61,166 nucleotides of DNA from Lachnospiraceae bacterium NK4A179 (GTDB lineage Bacteria > Bacillota > Clostridia > Lachnospirales > Lachnospiraceae), in NCBI GenBank assembly GCA_000421045.1, contig ATWC01000015.1, positions 1 through 61,166 of the forward strand. Reading direction: 5' to 3'. Numbering within the stretch: the stretch's first letter is position 1; every line of letters begins with the position of its first letter. The position numbers and the translations under genes were made by a program. This document shows positions 17,958 through 25,884 of this stretch, one piece after another. The notes under the pieces were generated by a model. That model saw nothing but the letters and a program-made list of their open reading frames with translations. It was not told where the DNA came from and did not search any database.

Positions 17958-18529
17958 TGGAATATGTTGACTACAGACTGCTTCGCAGTCGAAGGAAAAC
18001 AATTTCAATGGAAATAGACAAAGACGGCGTTCTTGTAAGAGCGCCGTTCTTTGCATCTGTATCTGAGATTGACGCTTTTGTTTTATCACACAGGGAGTGG
18101 ATAGAGAGACAGATAAAGAAACGTGATGAACGTGAAAGAAAAGTCGAAGCTGACAGAAGAGCGGGGCTTTTGCTCTCGCGTGATGAGATAAATGAACTTG
18201 CAGACAGGGCAATGACAGTGATACCGGAGAGAGTTCGTTACTATGCGCCTCTTATCGGAGTTACTTACGGAAGGATAACCATAAGGAATCAGAGATCTAG
18301 ATGGGGAAGCTGCTCTTCAAAAGGAAACCTGAATTTTAACTGCCTGCTCATGCTGGCGCCACCGGAAGTTCTGGATGCCGTGATCGTGCATGAACTGTGC
18401 CACAGGAAGCATATGGATCATTCGGATGCATTTTACGCTGAGGTGCTGCGTGTCATGCCCTCGTATAAGAAATGGGATACCTGGCTTAAGCTTCACGGAC
18501 CTGCACTTATGCGGCGTATGACGGGCTGA
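17957..18529 (+). CDS. YgjP-type M48-like metallopeptidase (DUF45)
   Basis: A 190-residue protein with the zinc protease motif HELCH near residue 145, followed by HMDHSDAFY. The characteristic family segment RSRWGSCSSKGNLNFN comes before it. These features define the YgjP/DUF45 group of metallopeptidase-like proteins, whose substrates are mostly unknown; some copies act with restriction systems, but no such genes are near here. No signal peptide is present, so it should be cytoplasmic. It begins within the stop codon of the zinc-ribbon protein gene. Confidence 0.88.
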   Translation: MEYVDYRLLRSRRKTISMEIDKDGVLVRAPFFASVSEIDAFVLSHREWIERQIKKRDERERKVEADRRAGLLLSRDEINELADRAMTVIPERVRYYAPLIGVTYGRITIRNQRSRWGSCSSKGNLNFNCLLMLAPPEVLDAVIVHELCHRKHMDHSDAFYAEVLRVMPSYKKWDTWLKLHGPALMRRMTG

Positions 18530-18546
18530 AAGAAACCGGGGTTATA

Positions 18547-18555
18547 TGTTATAAT
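18547..18555 (+). promoter_or_regulatory. Extended -10 promoter before the MBOAT gene
   Basis: TGTTATAAT forms an extended -10 with a perfect hexamer at 18550-18555, 37 bases before the MBOAT start. No convincing -35 was found. The same TGTTATAAT appears before cysK, ddh and the acyltransferase gene. Confidence 0.5.
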
Positions 18556-18591
18556 ACGAAACGGCAAGAATTATATGACGGAGAAGGGGCC

Positions 18592-20070
18592 ATGATATTT
18601 AATTCCTTGCAGTTTTTTGCATTCTTTCCTGCAGTGACTGTTATTTACTACATACTTCCGCAGAAAGTCAGATATCTGTGGTTACTGGCAGCATCGTATT
18701 TTTTTTATATGCAGTGGGATGCATCATATGCGCTCATTCTTCTTTTTTCCACCCTTGTAACCTATATCGGAGCGATCGTTATTCAAAAGCTTCGGGACAG
18801 ACAGACGGGCGATAAACCCGATATCAGGATAAAACTGTGTCTTGCAGCAGGCATAATCCTGAATCTTGGGATTCTGGCATACTTCAAGTATGCGGACTTT
18901 GTTATTGATAATCTGAACACATTTGCTTCGTGTGAGATGAAGCGCCTTGATCTGATCCTTCCGGTAGGAATTTCCTTCTTTATCTTTCAGACAACCGGTT
19001 ATCTTATCGATGTGAGCCGTGGGGATATGAAGGCAGAAAAGAATCCTCTGAAATATGCCCTCTTTGTATCGTTCTTTCCACAGCTTGTGGCCGGTCCCAT
19101 AGAAAGATCCAAAAAACTTCTTGCGCAGATAAATGAAAAACATGTCTTCAGTCTTGACCAGACAAGAGAAGGCCTTGTGCTCATGCTCTGGGGTTATTTC
19201 CTGAAACTGTGTATTGCCGACAGGGCTGCGCTTTTTATCAATACCGTTTACGGAGATTATGAAACCTACAGCGGCTGGTACCTGATAGTTGCCTCGGTGC
19301 TGTTTGCATTCCAGATATACTGCGATTTTGCAGGATATTCGATAATCGCGATGGGAGCTGCAAAAGTTCTTGGTTTCTCACTTATGGAAAATTTTGATGC
19401 ACCTTACACTTCGGCTTCGGTTGCCGAGTTCTGGCGCAGATGGCATATCTCTCTTTTCAGCTGGTTTAAAGATTATCTATACATACCTTTGGGTGGAAAC
19501 AAAAGGGGAACCTTCAGGAAGTATCTGAACATTTTGATAGTTTTCTTCTGCAGCGGACTGTGGCACGGTTCCCAGTGGACTTTTGTCATATGGGGACTTT
19601 TAAACGGTTTCTATCAGATAGTGGGTGAGCTCACGTCTCCTTTCAGAAAGATGGTTTCTGATAAACTGGGGATCAGGGAAGATTCTATAGGGAACAGATG
19701 CTTTAAGGCTGTGATCACGTTTATCCTTGTCGATATCTCATGGGTGTTTTTCAGGATCGATGCCTTAAGGAGCAGCGTTCCTGTTTTCTCGAGCATGATA
19801 CATGCAAAGAATTTCTGGATATTTACAGACGGCTCCATATATGAAGCAGGGCTTAATGATAAGAATTTTACAGTGCTTATCATATGCCTGATAGTACTTG
19901 CTGTGTATGATCTGATAAAGCGGAAAGGAATAGTCCTTCGCGAGGTTATCTTCGCACAGGATCTTCCGATCAGATGGCTCATATATCTTGCATTGATCTT
20001 GTTTATATTTGTTTTTGGTATATACGGATCAAATTTCAGCGAAGCTGGATTTATATATTTTCAGTTCTGA
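18592..20070 (+). CDS. MBOAT O-acyltransferase (AlgI/DltB-like)
   Basis: A 492-residue polytopic membrane protein of the MBOAT family. The N-terminus reads MIFNSLQFFAFFP, typical of this group. The conserved region EFWRRWHISLFSWFKDYLYI and the active-site histidine near residue 325 in GLWHGSQWTFVIWG are intact. These proteins transfer acyl groups from the cytoplasm to extracellular glycans, together with a secreted SGNH protein. The next gene, 11 bases downstream, encodes such a partner, so O-acetylation of an exopolysaccharide or cell-wall polymer is likely. No dltA or dltC is nearby, which argues against teichoic acid D-alanylation. Confidence 0.93.
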   Translation: MIFNSLQFFAFFPAVTVIYYILPQKVRYLWLLAASYFFYMQWDASYALILLFSTLVTYIGAIVIQKLRDRQTGDKPDIRIKLCLAAGIILNLGILAYFKYADFVIDNLNTFASCEMKRLDLILPVGISFFIFQTTGYLIDVSRGDMKAEKNPLKYALFVSFFPQLVAGPIERSKKLLAQINEKHVFSLDQTREGLVLMLWGYFLKLCIADRAALFINTVYGDYETYSGWYLIVASVLFAFQIYCDFAGYSIIAMGAAKVLGFSLMENFDAPYTSASVAEFWRRWHISLFSWFKDYLYIPLGGNKRGTFRKYLNILIVFFCSGLWHGSQWTFVIWGLLNGFYQIVGELTSPFRKMVSDKLGIREDSIGNRCFKAVITFILVDISWVFFRIDALRSSVPVFSSMIHAKNFWIFTDGSIYEAGLNDKNFTVLIICLIVLAVYDLIKRKGIVLREVIFAQDLPIRWLIYLALILFIFVFGIYGSNFSEAGFIYFQF

Positions 20071-20081
20071 TGGAGGCGCGG

Positions 20082-21371
20082 ATGAAAAACAGGATAAAGC
20101 GCGGCGCAGGCTGTGTGTGCTTTCTTGGCCTGACGACACTTATGCTTTACGGCACATCGAAACTGCTTGAATCAAAGAAGGCGGTAGTCAAGTATCACGA
20201 ATTTTATGATTGTGATACCGATATCGATGTGATCTTTATGGGCACGAGCCATATGTATAATTCGCTTCTCCCGCAGGAACTGTGGGATGAGTATGGTATC
20301 ACTTCCTATAACTGGGGATATTCAAACTGTACTCTTCCGGAGGATTATTACATTCTTCAGGATATAGTAAAGGAACATAAACCGAAGGTTGTAGTGGTCG
20401 ATATCTTCGGCCTGTTTGAATATGAGAAGTATGTGAACGGCAAATACCGTGATGATCGTATCGAGCAGCAGCATGTTCAGTTTGATATGATCCCGCCTTC
20501 TCTGAATAAGTACAGAGCCATGAATGATGTGTTCGGGCCGTATGAGGGCAAATGGGATTTCATGTTTGATTTCCTTATGTATCACAACAGATGGGAGAAG
20601 CTCAAAGAGCCTGATTTTGAACCTGAGTATTCAACGGAAAAAGGGGCGGAGTATCTGAAGGGCGTGGGAGATGATGCGGAATATTACAGAGCGCAGGAGT
20701 TTGAACAGCTTGAGTTCAACACTGTATGCGCTGGGTATATTCAGCCTATAGCGGATTTCTGCAGCGAAAATGACATAGAGCTGCTCTATGTATTCAATCC
20801 CTGTCTTACAAATGTGGAGAATATAAATGCGGCATATTCGCTCGATTCATATATGGAGGAGAAGGGAATTGCCTATTACAATGCTCTTTATCTTGAGGAG
20901 ATAAGTTCTGTCACTGATTTTTGCAGTGACAGCGATCATCTGAATTACAGCGGTGCGGTAAAGTATACCCGCAGGATGGGAGATGTGCTAAAGGAACAGT
21001 ATGGTATCGAAGATCACAGGGGTGAAGAAGGATATGCTTCATGGGATGAGAGCTATGCGAGATATCTTGAATATAAAATACAGAACATTCAGGAGACGGA
21101 GAATGTTCATGACGTGCTTATGCTTTCTGCTGATGATGATTTTAAAGTGAACCTGCAGTTTGATCCTTCATGCAGTTTTGCGCTGGAGGATACGAGGTTC
21201 GTTGCACTTGTACAGAATCTGGGCTCTTCGATAGAAGTGATACCTGTAAATGATCTTAAGTATGAAGAGAACAGCTGTCAGATACTTATAACCGTTATGA
21301 ACAGCGAAACCGGAGAGATCGTTGCGCAGCAGGGCTATGCTGTGGGCGACGATGGCCCGGCGAGACTGTGA
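20082..21371 (+). CDS. SGNH-like partner of the MBOAT acyltransferase
   Basis: About 429 residues. One N-terminal hydrophobic helix (residues 9-28) anchors the protein or exports it. The block VIFMGTSHMYNS contains the Ser of an SGNH hydrolase fold, and DSDHLNYSGA near residue 285 supplies the Asp-x-x-His pair. This matches AlgJ/AlgX/PatB-type proteins that act outside the membrane with an MBOAT partner. The last 100 residues form an extra domain that I do not recognise. The ATG at 20082 is chosen because GGAGG lies at 20072-20076; the frame is open further upstream inside the MBOAT gene. The gene ends 16 bases before a convergent small gene. Confidence 0.82.
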   Translation: MKNRIKRGAGCVCFLGLTTLMLYGTSKLLESKKAVVKYHEFYDCDTDIDVIFMGTSHMYNSLLPQELWDEYGITSYNWGYSNCTLPEDYYILQDIVKEHKPKVVVVDIFGLFEYEKYVNGKYRDDRIEQQHVQFDMIPPSLNKYRAMNDVFGPYEGKWDFMFDFLMYHNRWEKLKEPDFEPEYSTEKGAEYLKGVGDDAEYYRAQEFEQLEFNTVCAGYIQPIADFCSENDIELLYVFNPCLTNVENINAAYSLDSYMEEKGIAYYNALYLEEISSVTDFCSDSDHLNYSGAVKYTRRMGDVLKEQYGIEDHRGEEGYASWDESYARYLEYKIQNIQETENVHDVLMLSADDDFKVNLQFDPSCSFALEDTRFVALVQNLGSSIEVIPVNDLKYEENSCQILITVMNSETGEIVAQQGYAVGDDGPARL

Positions 21372-21387
21372 AAGAATAAAGCGCTTA

Positions 21388-21696
21388 TCAGATCGCACTC
21401 ACCTGATATCTGCAGGAGGTCTTGTCATCCATCGGAAGCATGGCACCTCTGCGCACACGATATACAGGCGCCCCCGTAAGACGTATGCCGCGAACGTTTT
21501 CGCTAATGAGCCTGGTGGTCTCTTCGAAAAATACGTGATATGCATCCTGTGACATTGGAAGCAGATAATCATGCTTGGAATGCTCGGTAGAGAGAACGGC
21601 AAATCCGTTTGCATTGTAGCGAATGCCGCGGAAGGTGCAGATCTCACCGGTTTTCTTTGAACTTACGACATCTATACAGTCATATATCAGAAACAT
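21388..21696 (-). CDS. Conserved-looking small cytoplasmic protein, unknown
   Basis: A 102-residue protein starting MFLIYDCIDVVSSKKTGEIC. The start is set by a strong AAAGGAGGT site just upstream, at 21702-21710 on the minus strand. It has no signal peptide or membrane helix. Its sequence is a mix of beta-like hydrophobic strands and a helix (SQDAYHVFFEETTRLI). I do not recognise the family. It is transcribed away from trmO and toward the SGNH gene. Confidence 0.7.
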   Translation of the reverse strand: MFLIYDCIDVVSSKKTGEICTFRGIRYNANGFAVLSTEHSKHDYLLPMSQDAYHVFFEETTRLISENVRGIRLTGAPVYRVRRGAMLPMDDKTSCRYQVSAI

Positions 21697-21765
21697 AGGC
21701 ACCTCCTTTTGTTTTGAAAAGTAATCTACTATTATCATTATAACTCATAAGGAAGGGTTTTGGAC

Positions 21766-22470
21766 ATGTCAGAGGATATTTATTCATTTAAACCGGTCGC
21801 ACATATCCGTACGGGCTTTCCGGAGAAGTTTGGGATCCCCAGGCAGGCTTCGCTTGTTCCTGATGCAAAAGGACGCATAGTTTTTGAAAATGAATTCAGA
21901 CATCCGGATATCATAAAGGGCATAGAAGAATTTGAAAGACTTTGGCTTCTGTTTGTGTTTTCGGAAAATGTCAGGGGAAAGTGGAATGCTACGGTGACTC
22001 CTCCAAGACTTGGCGGGAAGGAGCATAAAGGCGTGTTTGCTACGCGCGCTCCCTTCAGACCCAATCCCATCGGGCTATCCTGTGTAAAGCTTGAGGAAGT
22101 GATCCGTGATGAAAAAGACGGGGATATACTTATAGTAAGCGGTGTGGACATGCTCGACGGAACTCCTATACTGGATATCAAACCGTATATCACGTATGCA
22201 GATGCGTGGCCCGGTGTGGCTTCGGGCTTTGCGGACAGGGAAGACCAGATGATCCTTGATCTGGAGATACCGGAGGAATTCCTGGATGATATAGGGCCTG
22301 ATATCAGAGGTGCGGTACGCGATATCATAAGACAGGATCCGAGACCTGCTTTTATCCATGATGAGGACAGAATATGGGGTGTGAGCTACGCAGGACTGAA
22401 TATACGCTTTAAAGTTAAGGATGGGACGGCGGTTGTCTGTGAGGTGGGTAAAACACTTAAAAAACTTTGA
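21766..22470 (+). CDS. trmO: tRNA t6A37 N6-methyltransferase TrmO
   Basis: About 234 residues, the usual length. TrmO (TsaA/YaeB) methylates the N6 of threonylcarbamoyladenosine at position 37 of certain tRNAs using S-adenosylmethionine. Visible family motifs are PVAHIRTGFPEKFGIPRQ, FATRAPFRPNPIGLSCVKL and VSGVDMLDGTPILDIKPYI. The ATG at 21766 fits the AAGGAAGGG Shine-Dalgarno at 21749-21757 better than the TTG at 21760. Its last 40 bases contain a 29-base sequence that is repeated 2.5 kb downstream with one mismatch, marking an apparent insertion at its 3' end. Confidence 0.93.
   Translation: MSEDIYSFKPVAHIRTGFPEKFGIPRQASLVPDAKGRIVFENEFRHPDIIKGIEEFERLWLLFVFSENVRGKWNATVTPPRLGGKEHKGVFATRAPFRPNPIGLSCVKLEEVIRDEKDGDILIVSGVDMLDGTPILDIKPYITYADAWPGVASGFADREDQMILDLEIPEEFLDDIGPDIRGAVRDIIRQDPRPAFIHDEDRIWGVSYAGLNIRFKVKDGTAVVCEVGKTLKKL
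22430..22458 (+). repeat. Direct repeat, left copy, in the 3' end of trmO
   Basis: The 29 bases encode VVCEVGKTL at the end of TrmO. They recur at 24925-24953 with a single C-for-T change. Between the copies lies an AT-rich group of small membrane protein genes. Confidence 0.85.
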
Positions 22471-22500
22471 GGTGACTGAATTTTCGGTAGTGGAGATGAT

Positions 22501-22641
22501 ATGACATATAAGTATTTTGACGTAGAAATAGCACCGTTTTATATAAATAGAATCGATTCAGACTTTCAGAGGGGAAAGGTTGAAGGAATATCTGCAATAT
22601 ATTGTGGATGGATCGGGAGTGGATTAAATGGGACATATTGA
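22501..22641 (+). CDS. Possible 46-residue peptide at the start of the island
   Basis: An open frame beginning MTYKYFDVEIAPFYINRIDS with a modest GTGGAG site ten bases upstream. It ends inside the next gene, overlapping it by 14 bases in another frame, as coupled genes often do. No family is recognised. It may be the remnant of a longer gene brought in with the island. Confidence 0.35.
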   Translation: MTYKYFDVEIAPFYINRIDSDFQRGKVEGISAIYCGWIGSGLNGTY

Positions 22642-23023
22642 TAAAAAAAGGGTAGTGCGTATTCTTAATACACTTGAAGGAATTCTATTATTAGGGGTTA
22701 TGCTGACGAGTTATTATGGCTGGGATGGATATCTTGACGAAACTGTTGGATTAATACTCTTATGTTTGTTGGCTATTATAATTTCAGTGATTGATCACAC
22801 ATTAGAGCATATCCTTGGAGCATTGGGGCTGATTATTATATCATTAGGGTTTATATTGACGGCCATTTGCGGTTTGGAAGATTTTGTTTTTCTTGTTGGA
22901 ATTGAACTGGCAAGTTTGCTGGGTATTATCATTTCAGTGATAGGTGATGAAAAGTATAAAAAGTTGAGAATTGCATTTTGGGTTTTAATGATGCTGTTAG
23001 CGATATATTATTTATTACACTGA
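22628..23023 (+). CDS. Small membrane protein, island gene 1
   Basis: A 131-residue protein, MGHIDKKRVVRILNTLEGIL at the start, with about five hydrophobic segments that fill most of the chain and short charged turns. No family is recognised. Codon use is AT-rich (many ATA, TTA and AAA) compared with trmO and the NfnAB-like genes on either side. It is the first of five short membrane genes on the same strand, each separated by non-coding gaps of 30-210 bases. Confidence 0.65.
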   Translation: MGHIDKKRVVRILNTLEGILLLGVMLTSYYGWDGYLDETVGLILLCLLAIIISVIDHTLEHILGALGLIIISLGFILTAICGLEDFVFLVGIELASLLGIIISVIGDEKYKKLRIAFWVLMMLLAIYYLLH

Positions 23024-23235
23024 ATATTTAGGGGACTTCTTAATGGGGAAAATAGGACTGGAAAGCAGGGGAAAACTCGAGTTGTTAGTCCGGTTACGGT
23101 GGAAGATAAAACACAATTTAAAATGATTGATTTGAAATATTAACTGCTTTTTCATATCCTTTATTTGTGTTGTGATACCTACATGTATCGTTTTCGAATT
23201 CATTAGGGAATACTGGGATTTGGGGAAATTACGAA

Positions 23236-23619
23236 ATGAAAAAATACTGGACAGGTTATTTGTTTATATGGATAGGGTATTGCCTCTTATTTCTTACACA
23301 CGGGATTCCATATACCGTTGAGTTGGAAAGATATTTTGAGGCTAGCCAAAATGGAGAAATAGTTACAGAGTTATTGCCGTGGAATATCCCGATTATACTT
23401 ATTTTGTTTTTGCTATCTGTGTTAATGACCATTTCAAAGAAAAATACAATTAAATATAAGTGGCTTATTGCAATTGTTTCGTTCGGTCTGGCTGTTGTTA
23501 TGCCGATTGGAAAAGTGAATGAAATAGGCTTTCATGCAGGCTTTTTGGAAGCACTCTTGGGGAGAGATTATATTTATTTTGGGGTGATAAATTTAAATTG
23601 GCTTGGGCTTACCCCATAG
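23236..23619 (+). CDS. Small membrane protein, island gene 2
   Basis: A 127-residue protein with four hydrophobic segments: residues 7-23, 48-65, 75-95 and a C-terminal stretch ending in NLNWLGLTP. A GGGGAAAT ribosome site lies at 23222-23229. I do not recognise a family. The extracytoplasmic loop after helix 1 is acidic (YFEASQNGEIVTELLP). The 212 bases before it contain no gene that I can support. Confidence 0.6.
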   Translation: MKKYWTGYLFIWIGYCLLFLTHGIPYTVELERYFEASQNGEIVTELLPWNIPIILILFLLSVLMTISKKNTIKYKWLIAIVSFGLAVVMPIGKVNEIGFHAGFLEALLGRDYIYFGVINLNWLGLTP

Positions 23620-23662
23620 TTTTTTTATTCATCAGGAACATATGATCAAGGAGAATACAAAG

Positions 23663-23932
23663 ATGAATAAATCCCCTGTTATGAAAGTGATGGAGATAGT
23701 GATTTCTGTGGCTGCTTCAATAAGTTTTATTTTTCTTATTGCTACGCATATATCACATAACGATATTTGGCTTGTGCCATGTTGTATATTTGGGATGATA
23801 CAGTCTTTGTTACTATGCATTTATTATGTTATGCTTAGTAAAAAGAACAAAAAAAAGAGGTATTTGATAGCTGGTGCAGGTTCTCTAGCAGTGCTGGTGG
23901 GCTTTATCCGTGGTTTTGTAATGCTTTTGTGA
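23663..23932 (+). CDS. Small membrane protein, island gene 3
   Basis: An 89-residue protein with three hydrophobic segments: residues 9-28, 34-56 and 67-88. They are separated by a basic cytoplasmic loop, SKKNKKKRY. The ATG at 23663 is set by AAGGAG at 23648-23653; an earlier ATG at 23642 and a frame opening inside gene 2 are less likely. No family is recognised. The general plan of three helices and a lysine-rich loop is shared with the next two genes. Confidence 0.6.
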   Translation: MNKSPVMKVMEIVISVAASISFIFLIATHISHNDIWLVPCCIFGMIQSLLLCIYYVMLSKKNKKKRYLIAGAGSLAVLVGFIRGFVMLL

Positions 23933-24010
23933 TCAAAGTGACTCGTTTGCTCTCGATATCTGTCTGCGTATTAAGTGGATTATTGTTTAAATGATTGAGG
24001 GGTATAACTT

Positions 24011-24325
24011 ATGAAAACAGAAAATACAAATAATGTTCAAAAAGATGAGATTAAAGATATAAACAAACACAAATTGATCAATAAAATATTAAAAATATCA
24101 TGTCTGTCTTTGGCTGTAATGACTGCGGTTCTAGATCTGGTTTATGCTTTAGGCATATTTAAAATATCAAAGTATATTTTGGTTTTTGCATTTTTGATTA
24201 CAGGAATTATGGAAATGGCTTATGTTTGCACATCGCAGATAGATGATGAAAAAAAATTAGTGAAGGCTTTTTTAATAGGGCTGTTTACGGCAACGATAAT
24301 CCCTGTGATGTTTCTCAGTCTCTAA
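24011..24325 (+). CDS. Small membrane protein, island gene 4
   Basis: A 104-residue protein. A hydrophilic N-terminus of about 25 residues, rich in Lys and Asn (MKTENTNNVQKDEIKDINKH), is followed by three hydrophobic segments near 27-48, 53-73 and 84-103. A TGAGGGG site lies at 23996-24002. No family is recognised. A 39-base stretch at its 3' end (24281-24319) recurs at 24845-24883 with about 80 percent identity but outside any open frame, so a second copy of this gene seems to have decayed there. Confidence 0.6.
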   Translation: MKTENTNNVQKDEIKDINKHKLINKILKISCLSLAVMTAVLDLVYALGIFKISKYILVFAFLITGIMEMAYVCTSQIDDEKKLVKAFLIGLFTATIIPVMFLSL

Positions 24326-24340
24326 AGGACTTCCTGTTTG

Positions 24341-24391
24341 GCATATGTATGAAAGCCCTGCGATCTGATTTTTCTTAGTATCTGCTCAATA
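24341..24391 (+). repeat. 51-base island repeat, copy A
   Basis: The segment starting GCATATGTATGAAAGCC and ending TAGTATCTGCTCAATA recurs at 24758-24808. The two copies differ only in a five-to-six-base block in the middle. Each copy lies 15-30 bases after the stop of a small membrane protein gene. Confidence 0.75.
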
Positions 24392-24429
24392 GATAGCGAA
24401 AAAACAAAGGATTATTTAGGCTTATAATT

Positions 24430-24729
24430 ATGAAAATGAATGAAATGGATAAGAAACAAGAAGACAAAAATATAAAAAAAGAAAAAAGTAATTTAATTAT
24501 TGACACAATATCAGTGGTTGTAATATTTATTCTTTTTCTTGTTGAGATAATTTGCAGTTTTCACGGAGCGTCAAAATATGTTGTAGCTGCGTTTGCTCCA
24601 TGTTCCGGATTGATTGCATTGGCACTTGTTTTAAGGTCGGATAATCACGGCATTAAGAAGGTGATAGGTATTATCGGTACCTTGATAGTAATTGTGGTTT
24701 TTCCTTTGATATATATATTGACCAATTAA
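24430..24729 (+). CDS. Small membrane protein, island gene 5
   Basis: A 99-residue protein. Its hydrophilic start is lysine-rich (MKMNEMDKKQEDKNIKKEKS), followed by three hydrophobic segments near 22-43, 50-67 and 77-97. It has the same plan as gene 4, so the two could be distant paralogues, although they share little direct identity. The ribosome site is weak (TTAGG at 24417-24421). No family is recognised; small membrane immunity proteins are one possibility, with no toxin gene visible to support it. Confidence 0.55.
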   Translation: MKMNEMDKKQEDKNIKKEKSNLIIDTISVVVIFILFLVEIICSFHGASKYVVAAFAPCSGLIALALVLRSDNHGIKKVIGIIGTLIVIVVFPLIYILTN

Positions 24730-24757
24730 ATAAATAGAAGTAAAAATGATGCTTCAG

Positions 24758-24808
24758 GCATATGTATGAAAGCCATACAATCTGATTTTTCTTAGTATCT
24801 GCTCAATA
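24758..24808 (+). repeat. 51-base island repeat, copy B
   Basis: The partner of 24341-24391. Its right end, TAGTATCTGCTCAA at 24793-24806, is also the left arm of a hairpin with TTGAGCAGATACTA at 24834-24847. Confidence 0.75.
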
Positions 24809-24847
24809 AATTGACCGATAAACCGTCAACTTGTTGAGCAGATACTA
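24793..24847. repeat. 14-base perfect inverted repeat
   Basis: TAGTATCTGCTCAA at 24793-24806 and TTGAGCAGATACTA at 24834-24847 pair perfectly across a 27-base loop. It joins repeat copy B to the decayed fragment of island gene 4. It could act as a terminator, with a weak T-run, or be a recombination scar. Confidence 0.7.
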
Positions 24848-24924
24848 TTTACGGTAACGATAATTCCGGTAATGTCTCTCAATATAATGGAGTAGATAGG
24901 CTGGGAAAGCCGGGGAATCAGGAA

Positions 24925-24953
24925 CGGTTGTCTGTGAGGTGGGCAAAACACTT
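24925..24953 (+). repeat. Direct repeat, right copy of the trmO 3' end
   Basis: Identical to 22430-22458 except one base. In frame it would still read VVCEVGKTL followed by V and a stop. The sequence before it (24885-24924) is unlike trmO, so only the gene tail was copied. Confidence 0.85.
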
Positions 24954-25022
24954 GTCTAATTAAAAAAATATATATACAATAGGTATCGATTTTGTTCTCA
25001 GAACACAAAGAGGAGGCAGTAA

Positions 25023-25865
25023 ATGTTTAAAATCCTGGAAAAAGAATGGCTGAATGTCAACACATTCAAGATGGTGCTGGATGCACCCATGATCTCGCGT
25101 TCATGCTTACCCGGTCAGTTTGTGATCGTGCGTACGGATGAAGAGGGCGAGCGTATCCCGCTCACTATCTGTGATTATGACAGAGAGAAGAAGACGGTTA
25201 CCATCGTTGTACAGACCATTGGCGGAAGCACAGTGGAGATGTCAAAGAAGGAAAAAGGTGAATTCCTTGCCGATGTTGTAGGACCTCTCGGAAGACCTAC
25301 AGATCTCTGCACAGATGATATCGAAGAAGTTAAGAAAAAGAAGATCGTATTCGTGGCAGGCGGCCTTGGAACTGCTCCTGTTTACTGCCAGGTTAAGTGG
25401 CTTCACGAGCACGGCGTTACAGCCGATGTCATCGTAGGCGCCAAGACAAAGGATATAGTAATACTTGAAGAAGAAATGAAGGCTGTCGGAAACCTCTACA
25501 TCACTACAGATGACGGTTCATACGGAAGAACCGGAATGGTTACAACCTGCCTTGAGGACCTTGTTAAGAAAGAAGGCAAGGAATATGACCATTGCGTCTG
25601 CATCGGTCCCATGATAATGATGAAATTCTTAAGCAAGCTTTCAGCTGAGCTTGGTATTCATACTATAGTATCGATGAACCCGATCATGGTTGACGGTACC
25701 GGAATGTGCGGCGCATGCCGTATCAGTGTCGGCGGCGAGACCAAGTTCGCCTGTGTTGACGGACCTGAGTTCGATGCTGAACTTGTAGACTGGGATGAGG
25801 CTATGAGAAGACTTGGTCTTTACAAGCCTGCAGAAGCAGCAGCTCTTGAAGCCGCAAAGAAATAA
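25023..25865 (+). CDS. NfnA-like FAD/NAD-binding oxidoreductase subunit
   Basis: A 280-residue ferredoxin-NADP reductase-like subunit, named in databases as sulfide/dihydroorotate dehydrogenase-like FAD/NAD-binding protein. The flavin-binding barrel includes PGQFVIVRTDEEGERIPLTI, the nucleotide-binding part includes VAGGLGTAPVYCQVKWL, and the C-terminal [2Fe-2S] motif DGTGMCGACRISVGGETKFAC is complete. With the next gene it forms a pair like NfnAB, which couples NADH, NADPH and ferredoxin by electron bifurcation, or like the small subunit of a GltA-type complex. Strong GAGGAGG ribosome site. The gene is 20 bases upstream of its partner. Confidence 0.88.
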   Translation: MFKILEKEWLNVNTFKMVLDAPMISRSCLPGQFVIVRTDEEGERIPLTICDYDREKKTVTIVVQTIGGSTVEMSKKEKGEFLADVVGPLGRPTDLCTDDIEEVKKKKIVFVAGGLGTAPVYCQVKWLHEHGVTADVIVGAKTKDIVILEEEMKAVGNLYITTDDGSYGRTGMVTTCLEDLVKKEGKEYDHCVCIGPMIMMKFLSKLSAELGIHTIVSMNPIMVDGTGMCGACRISVGGETKFACVDGPEFDAELVDWDEAMRRLGLYKPAEAAALEAAKK

Positions 25866-25884
25866 GACAGTGGAGGAAATAACG

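Noticed and set aside
22430-24953. Prophage or integrative element with its own integrase.
   Set aside because: No integrase, transposase or phage gene is present between the repeats, so only an island with lost or external mobility can be claimed.
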